Positions 35,122 through 42,526 of a stretch of DNA of 64,000 bases are shown here, piece by piece. Both the position numbers and the translations under genes were made by a program. Origin of the DNA: Kineosporia sp. NBRC 101731 (GTDB taxonomy: Bacteria > Actinomycetota > Actinomycetes > Actinomycetales > Kineosporiaceae); NCBI RefSeq assembly GCF_030269305.1, contig NZ_BSTC01000005.1:248001-312000 (forward strand), written 5' to 3'. The stretch's first letter is position 1. Each line of letters opens with the position of its first letter. The notes beneath the pieces are model-generated. The model had not been told where the DNA came from. It saw nothing but the letters and a program-made list of their open reading frames with translations, and did not search any database.

Positions 35122-36471
35122 GTGTCGACTCGGCGGTGGCGCCTGACCAGGCGGGTGTTCGTCGATCTGGGGTTGTGGATGAGTGCCTTCGGGCTGCTCG
35201 TCGGACTGGTCTTCCCACCGGTTCTCGTTCTGATGGGCGTGCCGTCCGGGGTCGCTTTCCACTGGTCGTTCCAGGCCCTGTGCGTGGGGGCGGGACTGCT
35301 CGTCGGCGGGGTGAACTATCTCCTGGCCCGGGCGGTGGTGGGCAGCCGTATGCGTGCGCTGGCCCGGGGGATGGACCTCACCGGACGCCATCTGGCGGTG
35401 GCCACCGACACCGGCGTCACCGGTCTGGGGGACCGGGAACGGTGGACGCTGCCGGTGGACTCGGAGGACGAGCTCGGCACGGTGGCGATCGCCTACAACG
35501 ACCTGGTCGCCGAGGTGCTCCGGTTCCAGTCGGTGGCGAGGGCCATTGCTTCGGTCAGTGCTGCGGCCGTCGCGGCCGGACGGGCCTGCGCCCCGGAACG
35601 GGTCGCCGGGGCCGTGCTGGACGCCCTTCTGGAGGCGACCGCGGCCGATTCCGGGGCGATCGTGCGCGAAGACGCCTCCGGGCTGCAGGTTCTCAGTGCG
35701 CGGGACTGCGATCCGCTGCAATTGGTCGCGGCCGGCCCGGGGGCCCGTCGTCACCGTGCCTCCTTCTCCATCGGCGATGCGCCCGGGCTGCTCGTGGTCG
35801 AGACCTCGCAGAGCGATGACGAGGGACTGGAACGCATCGTCGAACTGGTGGCCGACCTGCTCGCCATGACTCTGTACACCGCCGACCTGCAGGCGGACCT
35901 GCGCCGCCAGGCCGGGGCGGACGAGCTCACCGGCCTGTCCAACCGGCGTGAGGGTCTGAGCCGACTGCGCCAGGCCCTTGAGCACGCCCGTGGTACCGGC
36001 ACCCCCATCGGTGTGCTGATGATCGATGCCGACCACTTCAAGGCCGTGAACGACACCTATGGCCATCTCGTGGGCGACGAGGTGCTGCGGCACCTGGCCA
36101 CGACCATCCGCTCGGTGCTGCGCCCACCCGATCTGCTCTGCCGCTACGGCGGTGAGGAGCTGCTCATGGTGCTCCCCGGGGCCGAGGTCTCGGTGGTCGC
36201 GGCGATGGCCGAGCGGGTCCGGTCGACGGTGGCGGCCTCCCCGTGGCTCCTGTCCGACTCCGACGGAGCGGACGGGGTTCCGGTCCGGCTCACCGTCAGC
36301 GTCGGAGGGGCCGGTGTCCACGGCCCGGACATCATGTCGGTGGAGGCGGCCCAGCACCAGCTCCTGAACCGCGCCGACGCCGCGCTCTACACCGCCAAAC
36401 GGCTCGGGCGTGACCACGTGACCATGGCCGATGCCGTTGGCGTTCCGGGGGTCGGCCGCCTTCCTTCGTAA
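35122..36471 (+). CDS. Diguanylate cyclase (GGDEF) with membrane and GAF-like input
   Basis: A 449-residue membrane protein. Two hydrophobic segments (about 10-35 and 48-75) and a HAMP-like linker precede a GAF-like region (about 150-255) and a GGDEF domain (about 268-435). The active-site motif reads RYGGEEL (GGEE near 344), an accepted active variant. An inhibitory site RPPD lies five residues ahead of it, so product feedback by cyclic di-GMP is expected. DELTGLSNRREG and DADHFKAVNDTYGHLVGDEV are intact. The GTG 35122 start lacks a strong ribosome-binding site. It is the only cyclic di-GMP gene in view. Confidence 0.9.
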   Translation: MSTRRWRLTRRVFVDLGLWMSAFGLLVGLVFPPVLVLMGVPSGVAFHWSFQALCVGAGLLVGGVNYLLARAVVGSRMRALARGMDLTGRHLAVATDTGVTGLGDRERWTLPVDSEDELGTVAIAYNDLVAEVLRFQSVARAIASVSAAAVAAGRACAPERVAGAVLDALLEATAADSGAIVREDASGLQVLSARDCDPLQLVAAGPGARRHRASFSIGDAPGLLVVETSQSDDEGLERIVELVADLLAMTLYTADLQADLRRQAGADELTGLSNRREGLSRLRQALEHARGTGTPIGVLMIDADHFKAVNDTYGHLVGDEVLRHLATTIRSVLRPPDLLCRYGGEELLMVLPGAEVSVVAAMAERVRSTVAASPWLLSDSDGADGVPVRLTVSVGGAGVHGPDIMSVEAAQHQLLNRADAALYTAKRLGRDHVTMADAVGVPGVGRLPS

Positions 36472-36513
36472 TCGTGCGAACCTCGCCCGGGGCGGTGGGG
36501 GCGTCTCCCTGAC

Positions 36514-36695
36514 ATGTCCTACGAGTCCGGCCCCGCGATCAACGTGGTGGACGCACTCGACGAGGAGGCAAGCGGGCCGTGGGCTTCAGGCCCTCCGACG
36601 GCAGGCCCGTCCCCGCGGAACTCGAGTCCCGGTTCCGGCCCACTCGGCAGAAGCCGAAAGTGGGGCCGGCGCCATGCGCGGCTCGTACGTCGTGA
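36514..36695 (+). pseudogene. Possible frameshifted short gene fragment
   Basis: From ATG 36514 a short frame gives ESGPAINVVDALDEEASG. Past about 36565 a second frame looks more like protein (RAVGFRPSDGRPVPAELESR, then FRPTRQKPKVGP) and ends at 36695. I do not recognise a family. It sits next to the AbiEi-like gene and the truncated cheR, so it could be debris from the same rearrangement. Confidence 0.25.
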
Positions 36696-36738
36696 TCAAG
36701 GGTGAGTACGAGCCGGTGGAGGACCGGAGGGCGGATCC

Positions 36739-37317
36739 ATGTCGGACGAGAGAGACGAGCTCTGGCGCGTCGCGGCCGGGCAGCGCGGGTACTTCACCGC
36801 AGCGCAGGCCATCACGGTCGACTACTCCCACCAGGCGCAGTATTTCCATGCCCAGCGCGGAAACTGGATTCGGGTGGGCCGGGCGCTGTACCGATTGCGG
36901 GAGTTCGATGATCTACCGGCAGAACCGGGTGATCACCTCGTCCGTTGGTTCCTGTGGAGCAAGGAGCGTGCCGTGGTGTCCCACGCCACCGCTCTGTCGG
37001 TGCATGATCTCGGTATCGCCAATCCTGACCGGATTCACCTGACCGTCCCCCCGGGCTTCCGTCAGAAGGATGCGGCCCTGATTCTGCACCGAGGAGAACT
37101 CGAGTCAGGTCAGGTCCAGCAGCACAACGGGTTCCTGGTGACGACCCCGATGCGTGCCGTTGCCGAGACCGCAGCGGCTGGCGCTGACCAAGACGTCATC
37201 GACAGTGCCGTCGCCGAGCTCCTGGACCGTGGTCTGGCGACGCGCCGTCAGCTGCTGAAAGAGGCGTCGGAACTCGGCCCGGCATCGGAACTCGCCGTTC
37301 AGAGGGCTTTCTCGTGA
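36739..37317 (+). CDS. AbiEi-like antitoxin/regulator, without a toxin partner
   Basis: A 192-residue protein. The N-terminal winged-helix part (LWRVAAGQRGYFTAAQAITV, NWIRVGRALYRLREF) and the following segment (VVSHATALSVHDLGIANPDR, IHLTVPPGFRQK, TTPMRAVAETAAAGAD) match the AbiEi antitoxin domain of type IV toxin-antitoxin systems. The toxin AbiEii, a nucleotidyltransferase, usually follows with an overlap, but here the downstream DNA is the cut end of an opposite-strand cheR gene. The GC content by eye is lower than in the neighbours, which suggests transfer. ATG 36739 follows a GGAGG-containing stretch (GGAGGGCGGATCC). It could act alone as a DNA-binding repressor. Confidence 0.75.
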   Translation: MSDERDELWRVAAGQRGYFTAAQAITVDYSHQAQYFHAQRGNWIRVGRALYRLREFDDLPAEPGDHLVRWFLWSKERAVVSHATALSVHDLGIANPDRIHLTVPPGFRQKDAALILHRGELESGQVQQHNGFLVTTPMRAVAETAAAGADQDVIDSAVAELLDRGLATRRQLLKEASELGPASELAVQRAFS

Positions 37318-37324
37318 ACCAGAG

Positions 37325-37635
37325 ATATCGTGACTGTCGAACTGATAGTCCTCCCGCAGGAAATACGTCTCGTTCACGGTCAGGGCGTTGACGAGTTTCT
37401 GATCCAGGGTTCTGTCGCCCAGTCGCAGGGCCGAGAAAGAGACCGAGAAATCGGCTGTCCCATGGTCGGCCATCATGGCCTGGACCCGCTTGTCGACGAA
37501 GTACCTCTTGCTGAAGGAGAACTGAATGCCGGTACGTCGATAAATGTATTCGCGCAGCCGGTCGAAATCAGAATCGCGTAGTCGCGTCCCGGACGTACCC
37601 GGTCCGGCGCTCGTGGCCTCGGTGGGAATCACCAC
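37325..37635 (-). pseudogene. cheR chemotaxis methyltransferase, 3' part missing
   Basis: From GTG 37635 the frame encodes a CheR N-terminal domain (SDFDRLREYIYRRTGIQF, ALRLGDRTLDQKLVNAL) and the beginning of the catalytic domain (TVNETYFLREDYQFD). At about 37335 similarity stops and the frame runs on for 70 codons as plain antisense of the AbiEi-like gene. The SAM-binding part is therefore lost and the product cannot methylate receptors. Its start overlaps the stop of the HEAT-repeat gene, and that gene follows the CheB-type receiver, so it was once part of a chemosensory operon. Confidence 0.8.
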
Positions 37636-38105
37636 GCCTCTCCCTCGAGCATCATGGCCGCCTGATCCACCGAGAAGGCGATGAAAGGATCTGCCGGAAA
37701 GCGGGTCCGGGCGGCGTACAGGACCGGCAGGCAGCCCGGTCCCTCCAGCGCCGCCAACTCTCCGATCGCCGCTGCCACCACGCGCTGATTCGTATCTTCA
37801 CGAACCAGTTCGCCCAGCCACTGCGACACCTGGGTGGTGCGCAGACACGAGAGCACCATCACGGTCAAGATCCGGATGTCCGGGTCAGGATCGTGCAGCA
37901 GCTGGGGGATGCGGCGGGCTGTGGCCGTGGTGGTCCGCGACAGCACCTCGACCACCGCCATCCGGAACCCGGCATCATCGCTGGACAAGTGGTGTATCAG
38001 GCTCTCGACGACCTCATCCACGTCATACCGGGCCAGGTGGGAGAAGATCGCGTCACGGACGGTCTGATCAGGTTCCACCGCGACCCTGGCCACGAGTGCG
38101 CACAC
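37629..38105 (-). CDS. HEAT-repeat protein in a chemosensory remnant
   Basis: About 158 residues of alpha-helical HEAT-type repeats (DQTVRDAIFSHLARYDVDEV, SLIHHLSSDDAGFRMAVVEVL, RRIPQLLHDPDPDIRILTVM). The frame is open further upstream, but there it overlaps the receiver gene, which clearly uses another frame. GTG 38105 or GTG 38093 are the possible starts, both without a ribosome-binding site. The end of the receiver frame (FDRDEQQLIIVLLVN) itself looks like the first helix of this HEAT domain, so a one-base frameshift may have split a receiver-HEAT fusion. The 3' end overlaps the truncated cheR start. Confidence 0.65.
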   Translation of the reverse strand: MCALVARVAVEPDQTVRDAIFSHLARYDVDEVVESLIHHLSSDDAGFRMAVVEVLSRTTTATARRIPQLLHDPDPDIRILTVMVLSCLRTTQVSQWLGELVREDTNQRVVAAAIGELAALEGPGCLPVLYAARTRFPADPFIAFSVDQAAMMLEGEAW

Positions 38106-38634
38106 CGTTGACGAGCAGGACGATGATGAGCTGCTGTTCGTCGCGGTCGAATCGCTCCAGACCCAGGCGGATGCGTAGAGGGCTCTCCTGCTGTTCCCGC
38201 TGGCGCTGCAACCGCTCACGCAGCCCGCCCACGCGACGTACCGGGGCCCGTGAGGCGGCCCGTACCTTGGCCACCAACTCCGCGCGCACCGTGTCGATGT
38301 CGAGGGAGACCGTGCCGCCGGGCTTGGGTACGTAGTCAACGGCACCCAGTTCCAGCGCCTCGAAGGTGACCTGCGCATCGGCGGAGGTGAGTGAACTGAC
38401 CATCACCACCGGCAGCGGATGATCGGTCATCAATCGGGCCAGGCAGGTGATCCCGTCCATCTCGGGCATGTTCACGTCGAGGGTGACCACGTCGGGCGGG
38501 TTCGCAGCCACCTGGTCCAGCGCGTCAAGGCCGTTGCGGGCGGTGGTCACCTCGCACCCGGCCTCGACCAGCATCTCCTTGAGGGCTCTGCGCATCAGTG
38601 CCGAATCGTCCACCACCAAGACCCGGATCGGCAT
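38068..38634 (-). CDS. CheB-type receiver domain protein without the methylesterase domain
   Basis: Residues 1-130 are a receiver domain of the CheB class: VLVVDDSALMRRALKEML, phospho-acceptor Asp in VVTLDVNMPEMDG (about 55), VVMVSSLT and the GAVDYVPKPGG segment typical of CheB. The catalytic methylesterase domain, which should follow a linker, is missing. Instead there is an Arg/Gln-rich linker and a helix (FDRDEQQLIIVLLVN) before the stop. ATG 38634 has only a weak GAGAGG upstream. With cheR also damaged, receptor methylation control in this operon is probably dead, though a stand-alone receiver could still signal. Confidence 0.75.
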   Translation of the reverse strand: MPIRVLVVDDSALMRRALKEMLVEAGCEVTTARNGLDALDQVAANPPDVVTLDVNMPEMDGITCLARLMTDHPLPVVMVSSLTSADAQVTFEALELGAVDYVPKPGGTVSLDIDTVRAELVAKVRAASRAPVRRVGGLRERLQRQREQQESPLRIRLGLERFDRDEQQLIIVLLVNGVRTRGQGRGGT

Positions 38635-38747
38635 CGGTACCGCGACCTCTCGCTCGAGTCGGATGCCGGCCCCGGCATGCCCTCCTGTTCACTCGGGCCC
38701 GATGTACTCGATCTTGAGGTGAGGGCGGACTCAAGATCCGCGGCCGG

Positions 38748-40889
38748 TCACCGGGCCACGTACAACCTGACGGAGTCGGGGGAGGGCTCGATCTCGGTGG
38801 CCGGGGGCAGGAGGGTGGTGCTGCCCGGCGCCGGGGGACGGGGTTCGGCGCTGTCCCAGAGCAATTCGTAGGAACTGAGGGGCGAGACGTCGGGCAGGAT
38901 CACGGTGGGCGGCAGCGCGGCGCCGGCGATGACGAGCAGCAGGGAACCGGTGCTCCCGCCGGTGCCGACGGAGGTGGAGGGCTCGGCGAAGAGCACCTGA
39001 AGCATGCGGCGCTGGGCGTCTCCCCAGTGCGCCATGGTCATCTCGGTACCGTCCTCGGCGAACCAGGCCACGTCCCGCAGGCCGCTGGGCCCGGGTTCGC
39101 CGGTGAAGAAACGGGAGGGGTGCACGGCACCGAACCGCTGGCGCAGTGAGACGAGGTGACGCGTGGTGGCGAGCAGGTCGTCCTGCCAGGGCTCGAGGTC
39201 CCAGTCCAGCCAGGAGACCGGGCTGTCCTGCGAGTACGGGTTGTTGTTGCCGTTCTGGCTGCGGCCGAACTCGTCACCGGCCACGAGCATGGGCACCCCG
39301 GCGGAGAAGAGCAGCGTGGCGAGCATGTTCCGGATGTTGCGGCGGCGGGCGGTGAGGACCGCCAGGTCGTCGGTCGGGCCCTCGACGCCGTGGTTCCAGC
39401 TGTGGTTGTTGTCGGTGCCGTCGCGGTTGTCCTCGCCGTTGTCCTGGTTGTGCTTGACGTTGTAGGCGGTCAGGTCGGCCAGCGTGAAACCGTCGTGCGC
39501 CGAGATGAAGTTGACCGAGGCCCCCGGACCGCGCGAGGCATCGAAGGTGTCGGCCGATCCGGCGATGCGGGTGCCGAGATCGCGCAGCCCGCCGGAGGTC
39601 TCGCCGTTCGCGACCCGGGCGCCGGAGGTCAGCCAGAAGTCCCGCACGTCGTCGCGGTAGCGGTCGTTCCACTCGGCGAACGGCGGTGGGAACTGCCCGG
39701 TGCGCCAGCCGTCGGGGCCGAGGTCCCAGGGCTCGGCGATCAGCTTGGCCCCGGCGAGCACCGGATCGACGCGCATGGCCACGAGCATGGGGTGGTCGGC
39801 GTGGTACTCGTTGCGGCCCCGGGCGAGCGTGGGGGCCAGGTCGAACCGGAACCCGTCGATGTCCATCTCCTGCACCCAGTACCGCAGGGAGTCGAGCACC
39901 AGCTGCACCACCCGGGCCTGGGTGGAGTCGAGACTGTTGCCGCATCCGGTGAAGTCGATGTCCCGCCCGTCACCGTCGAGCCGGTAGTAGGTGGCGGCGT
40001 CGAGCCCGCGGAACGACAGCGTCGGGCCCACCACCCCGGCCTCGCAGGTGTGGTTGTAGACGACGTCGAGCAGTACCTCGAGCCCGGCCTCGTGCAGGGT
40101 CTGCACCATCTGCCGGAACTCCGTGACGACCGCCACCGGGTCGTCCGCCGCCGCGTAGGCCGGGTTCGGCGCGAAGAACCCGAGCGTGTTGTAGCCCCAG
40201 TAGTTCGTCAGGCCCCGGGCCTCGAGATGCCCCTCGGACTGGCTGACGTGCACGGGCAGCAGTTCCAGCGCGGTCACGCCGAGACCGGTCAGGTACTCGA
40301 TCGTCGCCGGGTGGGCCAGTCCGGCGTAGGTGCCGCGCAACCCCTCGGGCACCCCGGGCAGGTTCTTCGTCAGCCCGCGCACGTGCGTCTCGTAGATCAC
40401 CGTCCGGGCCCACGGCGTGTGCGGTTTCGTCGACGGGCCCGGCGGCGAGGCCGGCAGGACCACGCCGTGGGCGGCGTAAGGCATCGAGTCGCGGTGGTCG
40501 ATCGCGCGCGGGTTGCCCTTCAGCTCGGCGTCCACCGGGTGACCGAAGAGCTCGGGGCGCAGTCCGTGTTCCGGTGGCACGACCGCCCGTGCGTACGGGT
40601 CGAGCAGTAGCTTGGCCGGGTTGTGCCGGTGCCCGCCGCGCGGGTCCCAGGGGCCGTGCACGCGGAGCCCGTAGCGCTGACCGGGCTGCACGTCGGGGAC
40701 GAAGCCGTGCCAGATGCCGTAGGTCAGGTTCGGCAGATCGATCCGCCGTTCGCTCCAGCGCCCGGCATCGGCCGGATCGGGGTCGAGCAGGCAGAGCTGG
40801 ACCCGGTCGGCGTGGGCGGCCATCACCGCCACGTCGACGCCCTGGTCGCGGGGGTGGACGCCGAGCGGATACGGAAGAGACCTGGCCAC
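38748..40889 (-). CDS. glgX: Glycogen debranching enzyme GlgX
   Basis: A 713-residue GH13 debranching enzyme. A CBM48-type N-terminal domain (YPLGVHPRDQGVDVAVMAA, RYGLRVHGPWDPRGGHRHNP) leads into the barrel with YETHVRGLTK, LLDVVYNHTCE, the catalytic Asp in DGFRFDLAPTL, the Glu in LIAEPWDLGPDGW and SAHDGFTLADL. The Asn-rich GRSQNGNNNPYSQD and DLEPW parts are typical. It cuts alpha-1,6 branches left by glycogen phosphorylase. GTG 40889 fits the family start; a longer open frame upstream has no support. It stands away from the glgE operon and glgP, with which it shares the pathway. Confidence 0.92.
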   Translation of the reverse strand: MARSLPYPLGVHPRDQGVDVAVMAAHADRVQLCLLDPDPADAGRWSERRIDLPNLTYGIWHGFVPDVQPGQRYGLRVHGPWDPRGGHRHNPAKLLLDPYARAVVPPEHGLRPELFGHPVDAELKGNPRAIDHRDSMPYAAHGVVLPASPPGPSTKPHTPWARTVIYETHVRGLTKNLPGVPEGLRGTYAGLAHPATIEYLTGLGVTALELLPVHVSQSEGHLEARGLTNYWGYNTLGFFAPNPAYAAADDPVAVVTEFRQMVQTLHEAGLEVLLDVVYNHTCEAGVVGPTLSFRGLDAATYYRLDGDGRDIDFTGCGNSLDSTQARVVQLVLDSLRYWVQEMDIDGFRFDLAPTLARGRNEYHADHPMLVAMRVDPVLAGAKLIAEPWDLGPDGWRTGQFPPPFAEWNDRYRDDVRDFWLTSGARVANGETSGGLRDLGTRIAGSADTFDASRGPGASVNFISAHDGFTLADLTAYNVKHNQDNGEDNRDGTDNNHSWNHGVEGPTDDLAVLTARRRNIRNMLATLLFSAGVPMLVAGDEFGRSQNGNNNPYSQDSPVSWLDWDLEPWQDDLLATTRHLVSLRQRFGAVHPSRFFTGEPGPSGLRDVAWFAEDGTEMTMAHWGDAQRRMLQVLFAEPSTSVGTGGSTGSLLLVIAGAALPPTVILPDVSPLSSYELLWDSAEPRPPAPGSTTLLPPATEIEPSPDSVRLYVAR

Positions 40890-41022
40890 TGACTCAGTGT
40901 GCCGGAATCCTCGCTCCGGGGGCTGGTCCAGGGCCGGTCGGAGGCGGGTCGAGCGCGCTCCGGTGACGGGGAAGGGGACGAATGCATCGCTCGTCCGGGT
41001 GCCTGGACTAGGCTCTGGGACC

Positions 41023-41487
41023 ATGACGGATCCCACCTCCCTGCCCTCGTTCCCGCCTCCGCCGGACGAGCACCCGCTGCGCGGCAAGGTGCTGGACGCC
41101 ATGATCGACGAGGGCCACCAGCCCCGGATCGACGAGGACGGCGATGTCGCCATCTCGATCCAGGAGCAGATGCTGTTCGTGCGTACTCTCGACACCCAGC
41201 CGCCGATGATGCGTGTCTTCGGCCAGTGGCTGCTCGACGACTCGATGGCCGGTGACGAGCTCACCCGGCTGCGGGCCGCCAACGCCGTCACCAGCGCGCT
41301 GAACCTGGTCAAGGTCACGGTGAACGCCGACCGGCTGGCCGTCGCCGTCGACCTGATCGTCTCCGACGGTGTCGACCTCGGCCCCCTGCTCAGCGCCACC
41401 CTCGAGGCCGTGCTCGGTTCCGTGCGCACCTGGCACCAGACCGTCACCCAGCTGATCGAGAACACCAACGAGCCCGACGAGGCCTGA
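41023..41487 (+). CDS. YbjN-domain protein
   Basis: A 154-residue acidic protein with a YbjN fold (about residues 20-145), related in structure to type III secretion chaperones. HPLRGKVLDAMIDEGHQPRI, EDGDVAISIQEQMLFVRTLD and RLRAANAVTSALNLVKVTVN follow the usual pattern. The function in actinobacteria is not established. ATG 41023 is preceded by GGGA. It is divergent from glgX with 133 bases between, and a hairpin terminator follows at 41567-41598. Confidence 0.75.
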   Translation: MTDPTSLPSFPPPPDEHPLRGKVLDAMIDEGHQPRIDEDGDVAISIQEQMLFVRTLDTQPPMMRVFGQWLLDDSMAGDELTRLRAANAVTSALNLVKVTVNADRLAVAVDLIVSDGVDLGPLLSATLEAVLGSVRTWHQTVTQLIENTNEPDEA

Positions 41488-41566
41488 GCCTTTCCTCTCC
41501 GGGGCGATCGGGCGGCGGGCCTGCGTCGGGCCGCCACCCGGGGGAGCCGGATGGAGGACGAGGCTG

Positions 41567-41598
41567 CCGGCGGACGCGCGCCCGCGGGCGTCCGCCGG
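41567..41598 (+). terminator. 11-bp hairpin terminator
   Basis: CCGGCGGACGC (41567-41577) pairs with GCGTCCGCCGG (41588-41598) over a 10-nt loop in the 259-base gap between the YbjN gene and the enoyl-CoA hydratase gene. Nothing else was recognised in that gap. Confidence 0.7.
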
Positions 41599-41746
41599 TC
41601 GGTCCCCCTACGCTCCGGTGAGGCATCTCCTCGGGCGCCGGATGTGGGGTGGCCGATAGGCTCGGGGGTTTCCGGGCACCGACCGCACCGAGTAGACAGA
41701 CCGGGCAACCACTTGAGCAGCAGAACACCTGAGAGGGAGTGCTGAC

Positions 41747-42526
41747 GTGGCAGAGCTCGTGCGCCTCGATGTGGAGGACTCGATCGGCACCATCCGCCTG
41801 ATGCGGCCGACGATGAATGCCCTGAACGCCTATATGACCGAGGGCATCCGGGGCGCGGCCGAGGAGGCCTCGTCCCGCGCCGACATCGCCGCGGTGGTCG
41901 TGTACGGCGGCGAGAACGTCTTCGCCGCCGGTGCCGACATCAAAGAGATGCAGTCGATGGACTACACCGATGCCTTCGTGCGCGGTGCCCGGTTGCAGAA
42001 GGCGTTCGACGCGGTGGCCGCGATTCCCAAGCCCACCGTCGCCGCCGTCACCGGATACGCGCTCGGTGGTGGCTGCGAACTGGCTCTGGCCTGCGACTTC
42101 CGGGTCGCCGCAGACGATGCGCAGTTCGGCCAGCCGGAAATTCTGCTCGGCCTGATCCCCGGCGCCGGCGGCACCCAGCGTCTGCCGCGCCTGATCGGCC
42201 CGGCCCGGGCGAAGGACATCATCTTCAGCGGCCGTTTCGTCGATGCCGCCGAGGCCCTGGCCATCGGCCTGGTCGACGAGGTGGTACCCGCCCCGGAGGT
42301 CTACGCCGCCGCCCGTCGGCGGGTACAACCGTACGTCGGCGGTGCCGGCGTCGCGCTGCGCGCCGCCAAGGAAGCCATCGACCGGGGTCTGGAGACCGAC
42401 CTGGCCACCGGTCAGGAGATCGAGCGAGGGCTGTTCTCCGGCCTGTTCGCGACCAAGGACCACGCCCTGGGTATCGCCTCGTTCATCGAGAACGGCCCGG
42501 GCAAGGCAAAATTCGAAGGACGTTGA
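41747..42526 (+). CDS. Enoyl-CoA hydratase/isomerase
   Basis: A 259-residue crotonase-family enzyme. The oxyanion-hole segments GGENVFAAGADIKEM and GYALGGGCELALACDFRVAA are present, and both catalytic glutamates are in place (GGGCELAL and GQPEILLGLIPGAGG), so hydratase activity on fatty acyl-CoA esters is likely. GTG 41747 follows GAGGGAG. Its stop overlaps the ATG of the following methyltransferase by one base (TGATG). The electron transfer flavoprotein genes 3.7 kb downstream fit a beta-oxidation context. Confidence 0.92.
   Translation: MAELVRLDVEDSIGTIRLMRPTMNALNAYMTEGIRGAAEEASSRADIAAVVVYGGENVFAAGADIKEMQSMDYTDAFVRGARLQKAFDAVAAIPKPTVAAVTGYALGGGCELALACDFRVAADDAQFGQPEILLGLIPGAGGTQRLPRLIGPARAKDIIFSGRFVDAAEALAIGLVDEVVPAPEVYAAARRRVQPYVGGAGVALRAAKEAIDRGLETDLATGQEIERGLFSGLFATKDHALGIASFIENGPGKAKFEGR

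Noticed and set aside
36514-36705. Intact small protein gene of 63 codons
   Set aside because: The better-looking protein sequence changes frame midway, so at most it is a fragment.
39156-40610. 484-codon frame opposite glgX
   Set aside because: Shadow of a fully conserved GH13 gene.
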